A DNA stretch of 64,000 nt from Desulfovibrio sp. (GTDB lineage: Bacteria; Desulfobacterota; Desulfovibrionia; Desulfovibrionales; Desulfovibrionaceae). Position 1 is the stretch's first letter. The number at the start of each line of letters is the position of its first letter. Position numbers and translations under genes: made by a program. The stretch spans positions 1 to 64,000 of the forward strand of contig JAISTH010000011.1 of the NCBI GenBank assembly GCA_031272715.1. The letters are read 5' to 3'. Below, piece after piece: positions 1 through 8,346 of this stretch. A model generated the notes under the pieces. That model did no database searches and had not been told where the DNA came from. It saw only the letters and a program-made list of their open reading frames with translations.

Positions 1-213
1 CAAGAGTTCGGGGCTCAAAAAATATATTTTTTACTGTCGAGATGCATTTTTTCGTCATCTCGGCACCCTCTGGGCCACCAAGGGAGGGAGGGCCCCACCC
101 CCGTCACGGATTTGGGTACTATAGTTGGTCGCATAATTATTGGAAAGCCTGACTAGGTATCCATTGCCACCCCAGCCATACAGTGGGTGGCCTTCAAACA
201 AATATTTGATCTT
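1..213. other. AT-rich left edge, no gene seen
   Basis: No coding region is supported. It contains a short A/T palindrome near 18-33 and an inverted repeat of CGAGATG with CATCTCG near 39-62, separated by a T-rich loop. It is the region into which the methyltransferase fragment on the minus strand would have continued; no Asn-Pro-Pro-Phe coding stretch could be found in it. Confidence 0.5.
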
Positions 214-735
214 CTATATATCAGCTTGCTCCAATATACATATATATTCTTCAGAGCGAAAATCACCATCTCCATTAAGTTTTGTTATAGCATTTGATTC
301 ATTACGAATAAGCGAATCAACATCAATATTTTCAATGGTGTCGACATAACTAACATCGGAAATTTTATTGACTTCTACTTTGTATGGAATTCCTCTCTGC
401 TTATATTTAATTGTTTTATCGGCACTTGCGAAATACTCCTTCCCAGAAATACATTCCAAGGGGAGTGCTTTCCATGTAAATGGAGGTATTTTATATGAAG
501 TTGCAATTAACTTCTTGATATTGTAATCGTTAAAATGCATTACAAAAAATTTAAAAAAATTCGATTCATAAGGGTCATCGCAGTTACAGAGTATTGTCTT
601 TCCGAAAAATATCTCTTTATAATTTTGCAACTCTTTTTTAATGTCCTTTAATAGCGTATAGAATTCATCTGAGGCCGCTTGTTTTGCAGCGTTCAGGGCG
701 TATGTTGTGTTCCCAAAAGATATAAAGCTACACAT
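214..735 (-). pseudogene. truncated EcoRI-family adenine-specific DNA methyltransferase (N-terminal part)
   Basis: The 173-residue product matches the N-terminal half of EcoRI-type adenine methylases: SDEFYT near residue 21, then CNCDDP and SNFFKFF, LIATSYK, and a final GDGDFRSEE..LEQADI. In the family this last stretch runs directly into the catalytic motif IV (NPPF); here a TAG stop follows ADI and the downstream bases do not encode NPPF. The fragment is about half the usual length (roughly 320 residues) and should be catalytically dead. The sequence is strongly AT-rich compared with the rest of the chromosome, which suggests horizontal origin. No clear Shine-Dalgarno precedes the ATG at 735. 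It is preceded on its own strand by a structured leader with a terminator-like hairpin (790-1120). No cognate restriction enzyme is seen. Confidence 0.75.
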
Positions 736-789
736 TTGCTATCTATTTTTTTGTTGTTGTTAAATATTTACATTAAATTGGGCCTTATA

Positions 790-1120
790 TAAATAAAATG
801 CCCGCTCACACGCATGTGCGTGCGAGCGGACAATAGAAAAAAATAGGCGAGGTGTCGTCATCGGAAGATGACGCCCTCGTCTGAAATATGGAGACGCCGC
901 GAGCGAGTTTCGCTAACGGCGAGCTATGGTAGGTAGGTAGGTAGGTAGGTAGGTAGGTAGGTAGGTAGGTAGGTGCAAGTCTCGTGCCATTCCAAGCACG
1001 TTCAATTGCCCATCAAACCCAGTGCTCATCTGCCTTCCCCCAAGAGGATTTCTAGAGATTGCCCCGCCCTGCAGCAGGGTGTGACATGGGCCTTGTATAC
1101 CCTGTCTGGAGGACGGTCAA
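790..1120 (-). ncRNA. candidate structured leader RNA with CCUA tandem repeat, copy 1
   Basis: Reading the minus strand there is a promoter-like pair (TTGACC at 1120-1115, 17 nt, TACAAG at 1097-1092), a tetranucleotide tract, then three hairpins. Hairpin 1 (896-920) pairs GCCG with CGGC and AGCGA with TCGCT. Hairpin 2 (856-873) pairs CGTCATC with GATGACG around a 4-nt loop. Hairpin 3 (802-829) is a long stem with one A/C mismatch, followed on the minus strand by a T-rich run (800-790), as in a Rho-independent terminator. About 55 nt later the methyltransferase fragment begins. A second copy with the same architecture lies at 39533-39871, and the terminator stem differs in sequence between copies while pairing is kept. 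Transcription and function are inferred, not shown. Confidence 0.55.
928..974 (+). repeat. (GGTA)11 tetranucleotide tandem repeat
   Basis: Eleven perfect GGTA units followed by GGT. It sits inside the candidate leader RNA, where it would be transcribed as a CCUA-type repeat. The copy at 39672 has thirteen units, so the tract length varies within one genome, as expected of slippage-prone repeats. Confidence 0.95.
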
Positions 1121-1240
1121 GCCTTGCGCATCGATTTTTTTCCTCTTCTGCGAAATTTTTTCACCCCTCCTCGCCGACCCGCTTGGGTGGCCGATATTCT
1201 GGCATCCCAGTCTGCCTTTGCGCCAGACATGATGGGCGTT

Positions 1241-1328
1241 GGCATACTGGAAGAGCGTCCGCGCTCGCCTAAGAAAGTCTAGACTTTGTCCGGTCTGGGG
1301 GCATACTGGAAGAGCGTCCGCGCTCGCC
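1241..1328 (+). repeat. two 29-bp direct repeats, 59-bp period
   Basis: A 29-bp sequence beginning GGCATACTGGAAGAGCG occurs at 1241-1269 and again at 1300-1328, separated by 30 bp. Only two copies exist and no further degenerate copies were seen. A local duplication is the simplest reading. The stretch from 1121 to 1555 holds no gene that can be supported. Confidence 0.8.
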
Positions 1329-1555
1329 GGCCAGACTGCCATGAGGGACGCTTGCGGTGCGAGTGCCGCCCCGGTCATATGGACGCCTGCTCAGTATCCG
1401 GCGATGTCGCGCATCCTGCCCTGGCCCCCCTCTGGGGCCTGTTCGACGGCAAGTAGGCCATTCTCGGGCGGCCCCTGCGTTGGTTGGGGGACATCTATAA
1501 AATAAAGGGTGATCGTCCCGGCTGTCCCCATCGCTGGGGGCAGGCCCCTCGCGGC

Positions 1556-2437
1556 TCACCGGGAGGCTTCGATCCGCAACGGCATGCCGAGGTCTGCGCA
1601 GGCCGCGGCGACAGTTCGCGCGACGACCGTTGCGATGCCGGGGGAGAAGATGGCGAGGTGTCCGCCTCCGGGAAGCCAGACCAGGCGCTTGAAGGGCGCC
1701 TCGAGCGCCTGGAAAGTGCCTTGGATGACCTCAGGCGTGAAAAGGCCGTCGTCAGCGGCGTTGAAGAGATGGACGGGGCAGTGCATGCGGGGGGCGATGG
1801 TCGCGGTGAGCAGGGTCGTGAGGTACCCCGCCCCATACCACCATCTGCCCCCGCCCCGGGGCACGATGCAGTCTTTGCGCATTCCCTGGAAGAGCCGTTT
1901 CAGGGAGAGGTAGCCCCATACCGGCAGCGGGAACCGCGGCAGCCACTTGGCGAGTCCGCGGCACCACGTTTCAACGTTGGCTCTTTTTTCGGCCAGGAAG
2001 TCCAGCCGCGTCAGGGCCAGCAGTTCGGGCCGCTGGGGCAGCACGCCGCTCATGGGGAAGATGGCCGTGAGATTCTTCGATGCCGCGCCGTGGGCCAAGG
2101 TCAGGATGCCTCCCTGGCTGTGGCCGCATGCGGCGATGGCCTCGTGCCCCTTCTTCCTGAGCCACGCCTCGGCGGCGAGGCAGTTGGCCAGCAATCCCTC
2201 GAACGTGAAACGGCGCCGATGGGGCATGGCGCCGTGTCCCGTGAAATGGATGGCCGCCACGGCGAGGCCCGCGTCCCGCAGCGCCTTAATGATGACGGCG
2301 TACTGCCTCGGGCACAGCATTGTGCCCGGATAGAAAAGGATGCAACCGGCGCCGGGATTGGGCCAGTAGTCGATGGCGAAGGCCCCGCCCGGGGAGTCCA
2401 CGCGGTGGCGCTGGAAAGGCCCGTTGGCGGGTTGCAC
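1556..2437 (-). CDS. alpha/beta hydrolase
   Basis: The 293-residue product has an alpha/beta-hydrolase fold signature: an oxyanion-loop region around FYPGTM (residues 35-40), the nucleophile elbow GHSQGG with Ser107, a candidate acid at Asp229 or Asp230 (FNAADDG) and His260 (GGGHL). It is probably a cytoplasmic serine hydrolase or acyl-ester hydrolase; the substrate cannot be told. It starts at GTG 2437, with GGGAG about nine bases upstream. It lies 63 bp downstream of rplY on the same strand and may be cotranscribed with rplY and prs. No signal peptide is visible. Confidence 0.8.
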   Translation of the reverse strand: MQPANGPFQRHRVDSPGGAFAIDYWPNPGAGCILFYPGTMLCPRQYAVIIKALRDAGLAVAAIHFTGHGAMPHRRRFTFEGLLANCLAAEAWLRKKGHEAIAACGHSQGGILTLAHGAASKNLTAIFPMSGVLPQRPELLALTRLDFLAEKRANVETWCRGLAKWLPRFPLPVWGYLSLKRLFQGMRKDCIVPRGGGRWWYGAGYLTTLLTATIAPRMHCPVHLFNAADDGLFTPEVIQGTFQALEAPFKRLVWLPGGGHLAIFSPGIATVVARTVAAACADLGMPLRIEASR

Positions 2438-2500
2438 GCTTGGGACTCCCGAAGGCGGAACGGCGCGCCGGCGAAGGCCGCGACCCGGCGAAGGGCCCGG

Positions 2501-3127
2501 CTAGCTCGCGGCGGGCGCTGCTGCCGCGGCGGCCTCTGCCGCCTCCCCTTCCAGTTCCTCCTTGGACTTGGTGAGGACGCTGACGATGACCGTGTCCCCG
2601 GAGCACACCGTCTTGACGTTCGGGGGGAGATTCAGGTCCGACGCGGTGATGTGGTTGTTGACCTCGAGGGCCGACACGTCCACGACGAGCTTCCTGGGCA
2701 TGTCCAAGGGCTTGCTGGCGAGCCGGACCGTCTCCCGGTAGGTCTCCATGACCCCGCCCAGCTTCACTCCCTTGGGCGTGCCCACGAATTCCACCGGTAC
2801 CTCCACCTTGACCACCTTGTCCAGGTCGACGCCGTAGAAGTCGATGTGGGTGAAGACCTTCTTGTAAGGATGGCGCTGGATCTTCCAGAAGAGCACGGGA
2901 TGGACGCTGGTGGCGTCGCCGTCCGATATCTCGAGGTTGAAGACCGAGGTGTATCCCATCTCCCCGAAGGTCTTCTCCAGGGGAAGGGCCGGGATCTGCA
3001 CGGAGACGTTCTCTCCGGCGGGGGTGTAGAAGACGCCGGGGATCAGGTCCTTGCCGCGGAGCCGTCCGTTGGGTCCCTTGCCGTGTTGGAGGCGTTTCTC
3101 GACCTTCAGTGTCTTTTCGATGGCCAT
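2501..3127 (-). CDS. rplY: 50S ribosomal protein L25 (general stress protein Ctc type)
   Basis: The 208-residue product has the two-domain layout of the long (Ctc/TL5) form: an N-terminal 5S-rRNA-binding L25 domain (residues about 1-95, with the RLRG and IPGV region) and a beta-rich C-terminal domain (about 96-190), ending in an acidic, alanine-rich tail. It binds 5S rRNA in the large subunit. It lies 34 bp downstream of prs on the same strand. The pairing prs-rplY, with tRNA-Gln and ispE just upstream, is a familiar arrangement in Desulfovibrio and points to a common transcript. Confidence 0.95.
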   Translation of the reverse strand: MAIEKTLKVEKRLQHGKGPNGRLRGKDLIPGVFYTPAGENVSVQIPALPLEKTFGEMGYTSVFNLEISDGDATSVHPVLFWKIQRHPYKKVFTHIDFYGVDLDKVVKVEVPVEFVGTPKGVKLGGVMETYRETVRLASKPLDMPRKLVVDVSALEVNNHITASDLNLPPNVKTVCSGDTVIVSVLTKSKEELEGEAAEAAAAAAPAAS

Positions 3128-3161
3128 GGTGTGATTGCTCCTGTGTGGCTGTGGCGGGAAC

Positions 3162-4106
3162 TCAAACGAACAGCACGCTGACCGAGGATCCCGTGTGGAT
3201 GTTGTGGATGGTTTTCCCCAGCAGGGCGGCGACGCTGATGACCTTGAGCTTCGGACATCGCTCGAGCTTCTCGCCCAGCGGGATGGTGTCGGTGACGTAG
3301 ACTTCGGACAGCGCCTCGCAGCCGTTTATGCGGTCGATGGCCGGCCCGGAGAGCACGGCGTGGGTGGCGCAGGCCAGCACCCGGGACGCCCCGTTCGCGA
3401 CGAGCACCTCGGCGCCGGCCACCAAGGTCCCGGCGGTGTCGATCATGTCGTCGACGATGACGGTCGTCCGGTCCTTCACGTTGCCGATGACGTGGAGCGC
3501 GGTGGCCTGGTTCGGCTGGTCCCTGCGCTTGTCCACGATGGCCAGGGGGGCGTTCAGGCGTTTGGCGTAGGCGCGGGCCCGCTCGACGCCGCCGGCGTCG
3601 GGGGAGACGATGACGAGCTGCTCCCCGAGGCGGCGCAAGGAATCCAGTATCACCGGCGCCGCGAAGATGTTGTCCACGGGGCAGTCGAAGAACCCCTGGA
3701 TCTGTCCCGCGTGCAGGTCGATGGTAACCATGCGGCCGGCCCCGGCGACGCTGAGGAAATCCGCGGTCATCTTGGCCGATATGGGGGCCCGTGGGCTGAC
3801 CTTGCGATCCTGCCGGGCATAGCCGTAGTAGGGGACGACGGCCGTGATGCGCCCGGCGCTGGCGCGCTTCAGGGCGTCCAGCATCAGGCACAGCTGCATG
3901 AAATTGTTGTTCACCGCGGGGGGGCAGGTGGACTGCACGACGAAGACGTCATCTTCGCGGACGTTGTCGCCGATCTCGATGCGCAGTTCCCCGTCGCTGA
4001 AGGTGGTCGCGAGGGTGGGGGTCAGCTGGCAGCCGAGGTGGTCGCAGATCGCCTTGGCGAGTTCGGGATTGGAGGATCCCGTGACGATCTTCATGTCGCT
4101 GAACAT
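3162..4106 (-). CDS. prs: ribose-phosphate pyrophosphokinase (PRPP synthetase)
   Basis: It makes PRPP from ribose 5-phosphate and ATP for nucleotide, histidine, tryptophan and NAD synthesis. The product of 314 residues carries the usual signatures: FSDGE near the N-terminus, YARQDRK, the flexible-loop and binding stretch VTIDLHAGQIQGFF, IVSPDAGGVERA, VDKRR and the PRPP-binding VVDDMIDTAGT. Length and sequence are close to Desulfovibrio Prs. I chose ATG 4106 (MFSDMKI) over the longer open frame beginning at 4220 because the extra residues are Arg/Pro-rich and have no family counterpart. Confidence 0.96.
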   Translation of the reverse strand: MFSDMKIVTGSSNPELAKAICDHLGCQLTPTLATTFSDGELRIEIGDNVREDDVFVVQSTCPPAVNNNFMQLCLMLDALKRASAGRITAVVPYYGYARQDRKVSPRAPISAKMTADFLSVAGAGRMVTIDLHAGQIQGFFDCPVDNIFAAPVILDSLRRLGEQLVIVSPDAGGVERARAYAKRLNAPLAIVDKRRDQPNQATALHVIGNVKDRTTVIVDDMIDTAGTLVAGAEVLVANGASRVLACATHAVLSGPAIDRINGCEALSEVYVTDTIPLGEKLERCPKLKVISVAALLGKTIHNIHTGSSVSVLFV

Positions 4107-4278
4107 GGTGTTGTACCTGCCGTTGCCGGTGTGGTTTGGTGGAGGTGTATGCGGGGGCCGTCGGCGCCCCGGTTCAGTGTTCCGCCCCGTGAGGGAGGCG
4201 ATGCCCATGGGATGTCGCATCGGGCGTTTGCGACAATGGCATCGACGGCTCCTCGGAGGCGGATGCCGCCCCTGTCAC

Positions 4279-4301
4279 AAAAAAAACCGGGCGACCCCGG
4301 A
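4279..4301 (-). terminator. Rho-independent terminator after tRNA-Gln
   Basis: On the minus strand the stem CCGGG...CCCGG is followed by a run of nine T. It lies directly after the 3' end of tRNA-Gln and before prs, so prs may need its own promoter or depend on read-through. Confidence 0.85.
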
Positions 4302-4306
4302 AGTTG

Positions 4307-4382
4307 TGGCTGGGATGGAAGGACTCGAACCTTCGAATGTCGGAACCAAAATCCGATGCCTTAGCCACTTGGCGACATCCCA
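4307..4382 (-). tRNA. tRNA-Gln (anticodon UUG)
   Basis: A complete cloverleaf of 76 nt with an encoded CCA end. The acceptor stem pairs TGGGATG with CATCCCA, the anticodon stem TCGGA/TCCGA encloses the loop TTTTGGT with anticodon TTG, and the T-arm contains GGTTCGAATCC. Discriminator base is G. It lies between ispE and prs. Confidence 0.97.
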
Positions 4383-4429
4383 ACTCGTTTTGCTGCGTCC
4401 GTCCGCATGCAGGTTCGGTCTTCGTCGCA

Positions 4430-4665
4430 TCCGGACGGCGCCGGATGCGCCTGACGTGCGCACGGCATGCACGTGCGCTGGGTTCCGCGGCCCATGCATC
4501 GCCGATGCATTGGGACCTCGGGGAACGATCCCGTCTTGCCGGGGCCACGTCCGATCCCGCCTGGAAGGCGGGGCATATCCCGGCGCGATCGACCAGGACG
4601 CGATGTCGGCCAGCGCAGGGCGTTGTAAACCGCCGGTTCCAGGTCGTTCACAAAGGGACCCTCCG
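4430..4665 (-). pseudogene. decayed tandem copy of the ispE 3' end
   Basis: This stretch between ispE and tRNA-Gln resembles the last third of ispE at the DNA level. The segment GATGCGCCTGACGT near 4442 and TTCCGCGGCC near 4483 match the same strings near 4827 and 4865, in the same order. GGTTCCAG.TCGTTC near 4635 matches 5021. The implied translation repeats NDLEP(A/V)V and HVRRI from IspE. The reading frame is not maintained, so it is a remnant of a tandem duplication and not a second kinase. Confidence 0.7.
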
Positions 4666-4721
4666 GAGAGGGTTCCGTCCGGGCGCGGAAGGACGACCCA
4701 TCCGCGACGGAGAGAGGGCTT

Positions 4722-5723
4722 CTAGTCGCAGGCTGGCGTTTTGTCAAGGGATTCCGGCGCCTGCGCTTGACCTTGAGGGACGCCTTGCATCGCCTGGCCG
4801 GTCGTCCCGGGATCGGGGCCGGGATGGATGCGCCTGACGTGGACGCGGCACGTATGCGCCCGCAGTTCCGCGGCCGCACGCATCGCCGCCGCAAAGTGCG
4901 TCCGGGGGAAGATGCCCACGATGCTGGAACCGCTCCCGCTCATGAAGGCGTGGGCCGCCCCCATCTCCAGCAGTCGGGTTTTAATATGGGCCAGTGTCGG
5001 ATGGGCCGCGAAGACAACCGGTTCCAGATCGTTCTTGAAGGGATTCGCCGAGGTGTCTTCGGCGGGTTCGCGGAGGAGGGCCGGGACGGCATCGGGGAGT
5101 GGGGCGGAAGGCCCGGATCCTGTCTGGGACTTCCGCCATTTGTCGTAGGCGTCGAAGGCCCATTTGGTCTTCACCTTCAGGGGCGGACAGACCAGCGCGA
5201 GCCACATCCCCGGGCAGGGCGTCGGGCAGGGCGTGAGTTCCTCTCCCACGCCCGTGACGCGGCATGTCGCTCTCTGCAGGAAGAAGGGGGTGTCGGCGCC
5301 GACGCGCAGGGCGATGTCGATCAGGCGCGGCCCGGCGATGGGAGCGGGGGCCATGCGGTCCAGCAGACGCAGGAGGGCGGCAGCGTCGCTGCTGCCACCG
5401 CCGAGGCCGGCCCCCGTGGGGATGCCCTTGTGCAGCACGACCCGCAGACCCGGGGAGAAGCCCGTTGCCTCGGCATAGACCTCGTGGGCGCGGACCAGCG
5501 TGTTGCGCAGGGGATCGACATCGAGGTCGTCGCAGACGAGCGTAAGGCTCGATCCGGGTTCAGCATGGACCTCGAGGCGGTCCCTCGGGCTCGCCAGAGG
5601 CAGGAACGTCGAGTCAAGCAAGTGATAGCCGTCATCGCGCACGCCGACGATGCGCAATCCGAGGTTGACCTTGCAGCCGGTCATGAGGACGGTGCGGGGG
5701 GCGCTGCCTGGCATCATCTTCAC
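4722..5723 (-). CDS. ispE: 4-diphosphocytidyl-2-C-methyl-D-erythritol kinase
   Basis: It phosphorylates CDP-methylerythritol in the MEP isoprenoid pathway. The GHMP-kinase signatures are clear: KVNLGLRI at the N-terminus, the phosphate-binding loop PTGAGLGGGSSDAA (residues about 104-117), GADTPFF, and MSGSGSS near the C-terminus. The product of up to 333 residues is longer than typical (about 290) because of a C-terminal tail rich in Gly, Gln and Pro. The start is uncertain: GTG 5723 or ATG 5717/5714. It lies 109 bp downstream of the Lon-like gene and upstream of tRNA-Gln. A decayed copy of its 3' end follows it. Confidence 0.93.
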   Translation of the reverse strand: MKMMPGSAPRTVLMTGCKVNLGLRIVGVRDDGYHLLDSTFLPLASPRDRLEVHAEPGSSLTLVCDDLDVDPLRNTLVRAHEVYAEATGFSPGLRVVLHKGIPTGAGLGGGSSDAAALLRLLDRMAPAPIAGPRLIDIALRVGADTPFFLQRATCRVTGVGEELTPCPTPCPGMWLALVCPPLKVKTKWAFDAYDKWRKSQTGSGPSAPLPDAVPALLREPAEDTSANPFKNDLEPVVFAAHPTLAHIKTRLLEMGAAHAFMSGSGSSIVGIFPRTHFAAAMRAAAELRAHTCRVHVRRIHPGPDPGTTGQAMQGVPQGQAQAPESLDKTPACD

Positions 5724-5832
5724 CGATGGCCCTGGCGTCGCAGGAGCCGGGACCGCACCGTCAAGGACCGGCCCATTGCCTCCGCACCGTGAGGGCGCAA
5801 CGGGCCTCCGTCCCGGCCGGGCGCCTCGGCCT

Positions 5833-8283
5833 TCACGATCGTCTCCTCGGCGGCCTGCGATCCTTGGAGCGCCGTTCGTATGCGTTGTGGGCCCGGGTCC
5901 CCAGATCCTGGAGCCGCTTGTCCGCCAGATCGTAGAGACTTCCGGCGGTGAAGGTGTCGTCGCTGCTTCGCTGGCCGGCAGGGCGCCCTGTGAGCAACTC
6001 CAGTGCCTGTTCGATGCGGCTCACCGGATAGATGGCGAACCGCTTCTCCTCCACGGCCTTGCACACGGCGGAGTCCAGCATGAGGTGCGACACGTTGTCC
6101 TGGGGGATGATGACCCCCTGGGTTCCCGTCAATCCCCGTCTGGCGCAGACCTTGTAGAAGCCCTCTATCTTGCGGGTGACCGCGCCCACGGCCATGACCT
6201 GCCCGCTGTGGCTGACCGCCCCCGTGAAGGCCATGTCGAGACGCACGGGAACGTCCGCAAGGGCCGAGACAAGGGCGGCGAGTTCGGCCCCGGAGGCGGA
6301 GTCCCCCTCGATCTCGGCGTAGTTCTGCTCGAAGTAGAGGGATGCGCTGAGTTCAAGGGGCTTGCGTCGCGCGAAGAGGCCCGTGAGGTAGCTCTTGATG
6401 ATCATCATGGCCTTGGTGTGGATCGGGCCGCCCAGTTCCGCCTCCCGCTCCAGGTCGATGATCCCCTCGTGCCCGACCCCCACGGTGCAGGATATCCTGT
6501 GGGGCAGCCCGAACTCGAAGTCGCCGTGCCACGTGACGGAAAGCCCGTTGACCTGCCCCACGGCGGAGCCGCTGGTCTGCACCTTGATGAGCTTGCGGTC
6601 GTAGTCCTCCATGAACCGCTCCTCCACGAGGTCGACTCTGTTGATGCGCGCCGCGTGGGCGACCTCAAGGGCCGAGGCGTCCACGATGCCCCCCTTCTTC
6701 CCCTTGGCCATGGAGGCCCCTTCGATCATGATCTCCCGCAGCAGCGGGAACTTCAGGGAAAGGCTCAACTGGTCCTCGCACAGGACGGATCCGTAGTCGA
6801 TGAGCCATGCCAGGGCCGTCCGGTCGAAGGCGGGAAGCCCGTTCTCGGACACGATCTGGGCGATGCGCTGGAGGTAGGCCCGGATGTTGCGCGCGTTGCG
6901 CACGGCGATGTCGTTCATGTGGGCCTTGACGAGGAACAGCTTGCCGAAGCGCACGTCGGCCATCAGCAGCTGCTCGTGGACGTCCTCGTCGCCCACCAGG
7001 ATGACCTTCACGTCCAGGGGCAGGGGGGCGGGGGATATGCCCTTGGTGCGCACCCCGGCATCGTTGGGATCCTCGGCGTCTTCGATGCGCAGCGAATTCG
7101 CCCGCAGGGCGCGCAAAAGCCCGTCCCAGGCGGCCTGGTGCTGCTGGAAGTCGTCGACGTGCAGGACGAGATAGCCGCCGTTCGCCCTGTGGAGGCTGCC
7201 CGCCTTGATCAGGGTGAAGTCCGTGACAAGGGCTCCCATCTCGGATTTCCGCTCTATGCACCCCAGCAGGTTCACGGCGGTGGGGTTGTCCTCCACCACG
7301 ATGGGGGCGCCCGTCTGCCGGCTGTTGTCCACGAGGAGATTGGCCTCGTAGCGGCAGAAGTCCTGGGACTTGGGAAGTTCCTGCCCTTGGGGCGGGGCGG
7401 GATCGACGGGGAGGAAATCCTCGACGTGCTTGAGGATGTCCTCCCGCAGGGCCTCGAAATACTCCGCAAGTCCCGCGGCCTTGCTGTTCTTGAGCATCCT
7501 GTCCCGGACCGGGGTCAGCTGGGTGTCCAGCACCTGGATCATGACCTGCCGCACCAGTTCGGACTGGTCGCCTCGAAGGGACTCCTCGGCCTTGTTCAAG
7601 CGCCGCATGAACTGTGCCATGGACTGCAGGAGCCGCGTGCTGCGGCGTTTGAGCTTCATGCGGAGGGCGAAGTCCAGCTGGTCGAATTCTTCCTGGCTCA
7701 GGCGCTTGCCCTCCACCAGCGGATAGAGCGTCGGCGAGCCCGCATCGTCCATGTCCAGCTGGAACCCTTCGCTTCCCGCCACGGTCGTCATCCTGTCCAC
7801 GAGGGTGCGCCGCTCGTCCTGGAAGTGCTTGAGTATCCTGGTGGACTCCTTGACGTAGGGGGCCCTCTGCATGCGTCGGTCGAGCTCCGTCGCGACGTTG
7901 TCCATAGCATCCCTGAGAAGCTGGCGCAGGCGCGCCCCCTGCCCGGTCTCGAGGATCAGCAGGGTGGGGGTGTCGGGGTCGGCGAAGTTGTGGACGTAGA
8001 CGAGATCCGGAGGGGAGTTCCGGCGCCTCGCCCTTGGCGCCAAGTAGGACAGCAGGGTGTAGGTGCGTCCCAGGCCGGGGTCGCCGGCGAGGTAGACGTT
8101 GTATCCTGGGGTGGGGATGTCGAAGGCGAGATCCAGGGCCTTCATGGCCCTGGGCTGGAAGGCGTGCAGATGGCCGTTGCCCTCCCTGGGCAGGGGGATC
8201 GCCGTCGTGTCCGGCCAGGGGATCCGTTCGGGATCGTGGACGGTGTGGAGTTTCGCGGCGGGAAGGGGGTGGGGCATGGGCAT
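5833..8283 (-). CDS. Lon-like (LonB type) ATP-dependent protease
   Basis: The 816-residue product belongs to the AAA_32/Lon_C group common in Deltaproteobacteria: an N-terminal ATPase segment with a P-loop (GDPGLGRT, residues 67-74), a long helical insertion (about 150-330), the second half of the ATPase module (GGYLVLHVDDF, KVILVGDEDVH) and a C-terminal Lon protease domain. The catalytic dyad is Ser662 (GDSASG) and Lys705 (VTRKIEG), 43 residues apart as in Lon. Position 73 of the P-loop is Arg where Lys is usual, so ATP use is open to question. The tail is basic and Arg-rich. It is the fourth gene of a probable operon gmhA-fmdB-hemC-lon on the minus strand. Upstream AGAGGAGA supports the start. 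Confidence 0.88.
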   Translation of the reverse strand: MPMPHPLPAAKLHTVHDPERIPWPDTTAIPLPREGNGHLHAFQPRAMKALDLAFDIPTPGYNVYLAGDPGLGRTYTLLSYLAPRARRRNSPPDLVYVHNFADPDTPTLLILETGQGARLRQLLRDAMDNVATELDRRMQRAPYVKESTRILKHFQDERRTLVDRMTTVAGSEGFQLDMDDAGSPTLYPLVEGKRLSQEEFDQLDFALRMKLKRRSTRLLQSMAQFMRRLNKAEESLRGDQSELVRQVMIQVLDTQLTPVRDRMLKNSKAAGLAEYFEALREDILKHVEDFLPVDPAPPQGQELPKSQDFCRYEANLLVDNSRQTGAPIVVEDNPTAVNLLGCIERKSEMGALVTDFTLIKAGSLHRANGGYLVLHVDDFQQHQAAWDGLLRALRANSLRIEDAEDPNDAGVRTKGISPAPLPLDVKVILVGDEDVHEQLLMADVRFGKLFLVKAHMNDIAVRNARNIRAYLQRIAQIVSENGLPAFDRTALAWLIDYGSVLCEDQLSLSLKFPLLREIMIEGASMAKGKKGGIVDASALEVAHAARINRVDLVEERFMEDYDRKLIKVQTSGSAVGQVNGLSVTWHGDFEFGLPHRISCTVGVGHEGIIDLEREAELGGPIHTKAMMIIKSYLTGLFARRKPLELSASLYFEQNYAEIEGDSASGAELAALVSALADVPVRLDMAFTGAVSHSGQVMAVGAVTRKIEGFYKVCARRGLTGTQGVIIPQDNVSHLMLDSAVCKAVEEKRFAIYPVSRIEQALELLTGRPAGQRSSDDTFTAGSLYDLADKRLQDLGTRAHNAYERRSKDRRPPRRRS

Positions 8284-8346
8284 CGGGACGGGGTCTCCTC
8301 TGGGGATGTGTTGGGGCGGGTCGGGGGGCGGCCATCGGACCGAAGG

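Noticed and set aside
1241..1328. Two 29-bp repeats with a 30-bp gap as a minimal CRISPR
   Set aside because: Only two copies, a gap that itself contains a palindrome (AGTCTAGACT), no array continuation and no cas genes. A simple duplication explains it.
1484..3181. Long plus-strand open frame of 565 codons opposite the hydrolase and rplY
   Set aside because: It is the complement shadow of two well-supported minus-strand genes in GC-rich DNA, and its composition (Gly/Arg/His-rich) is not protein-like.
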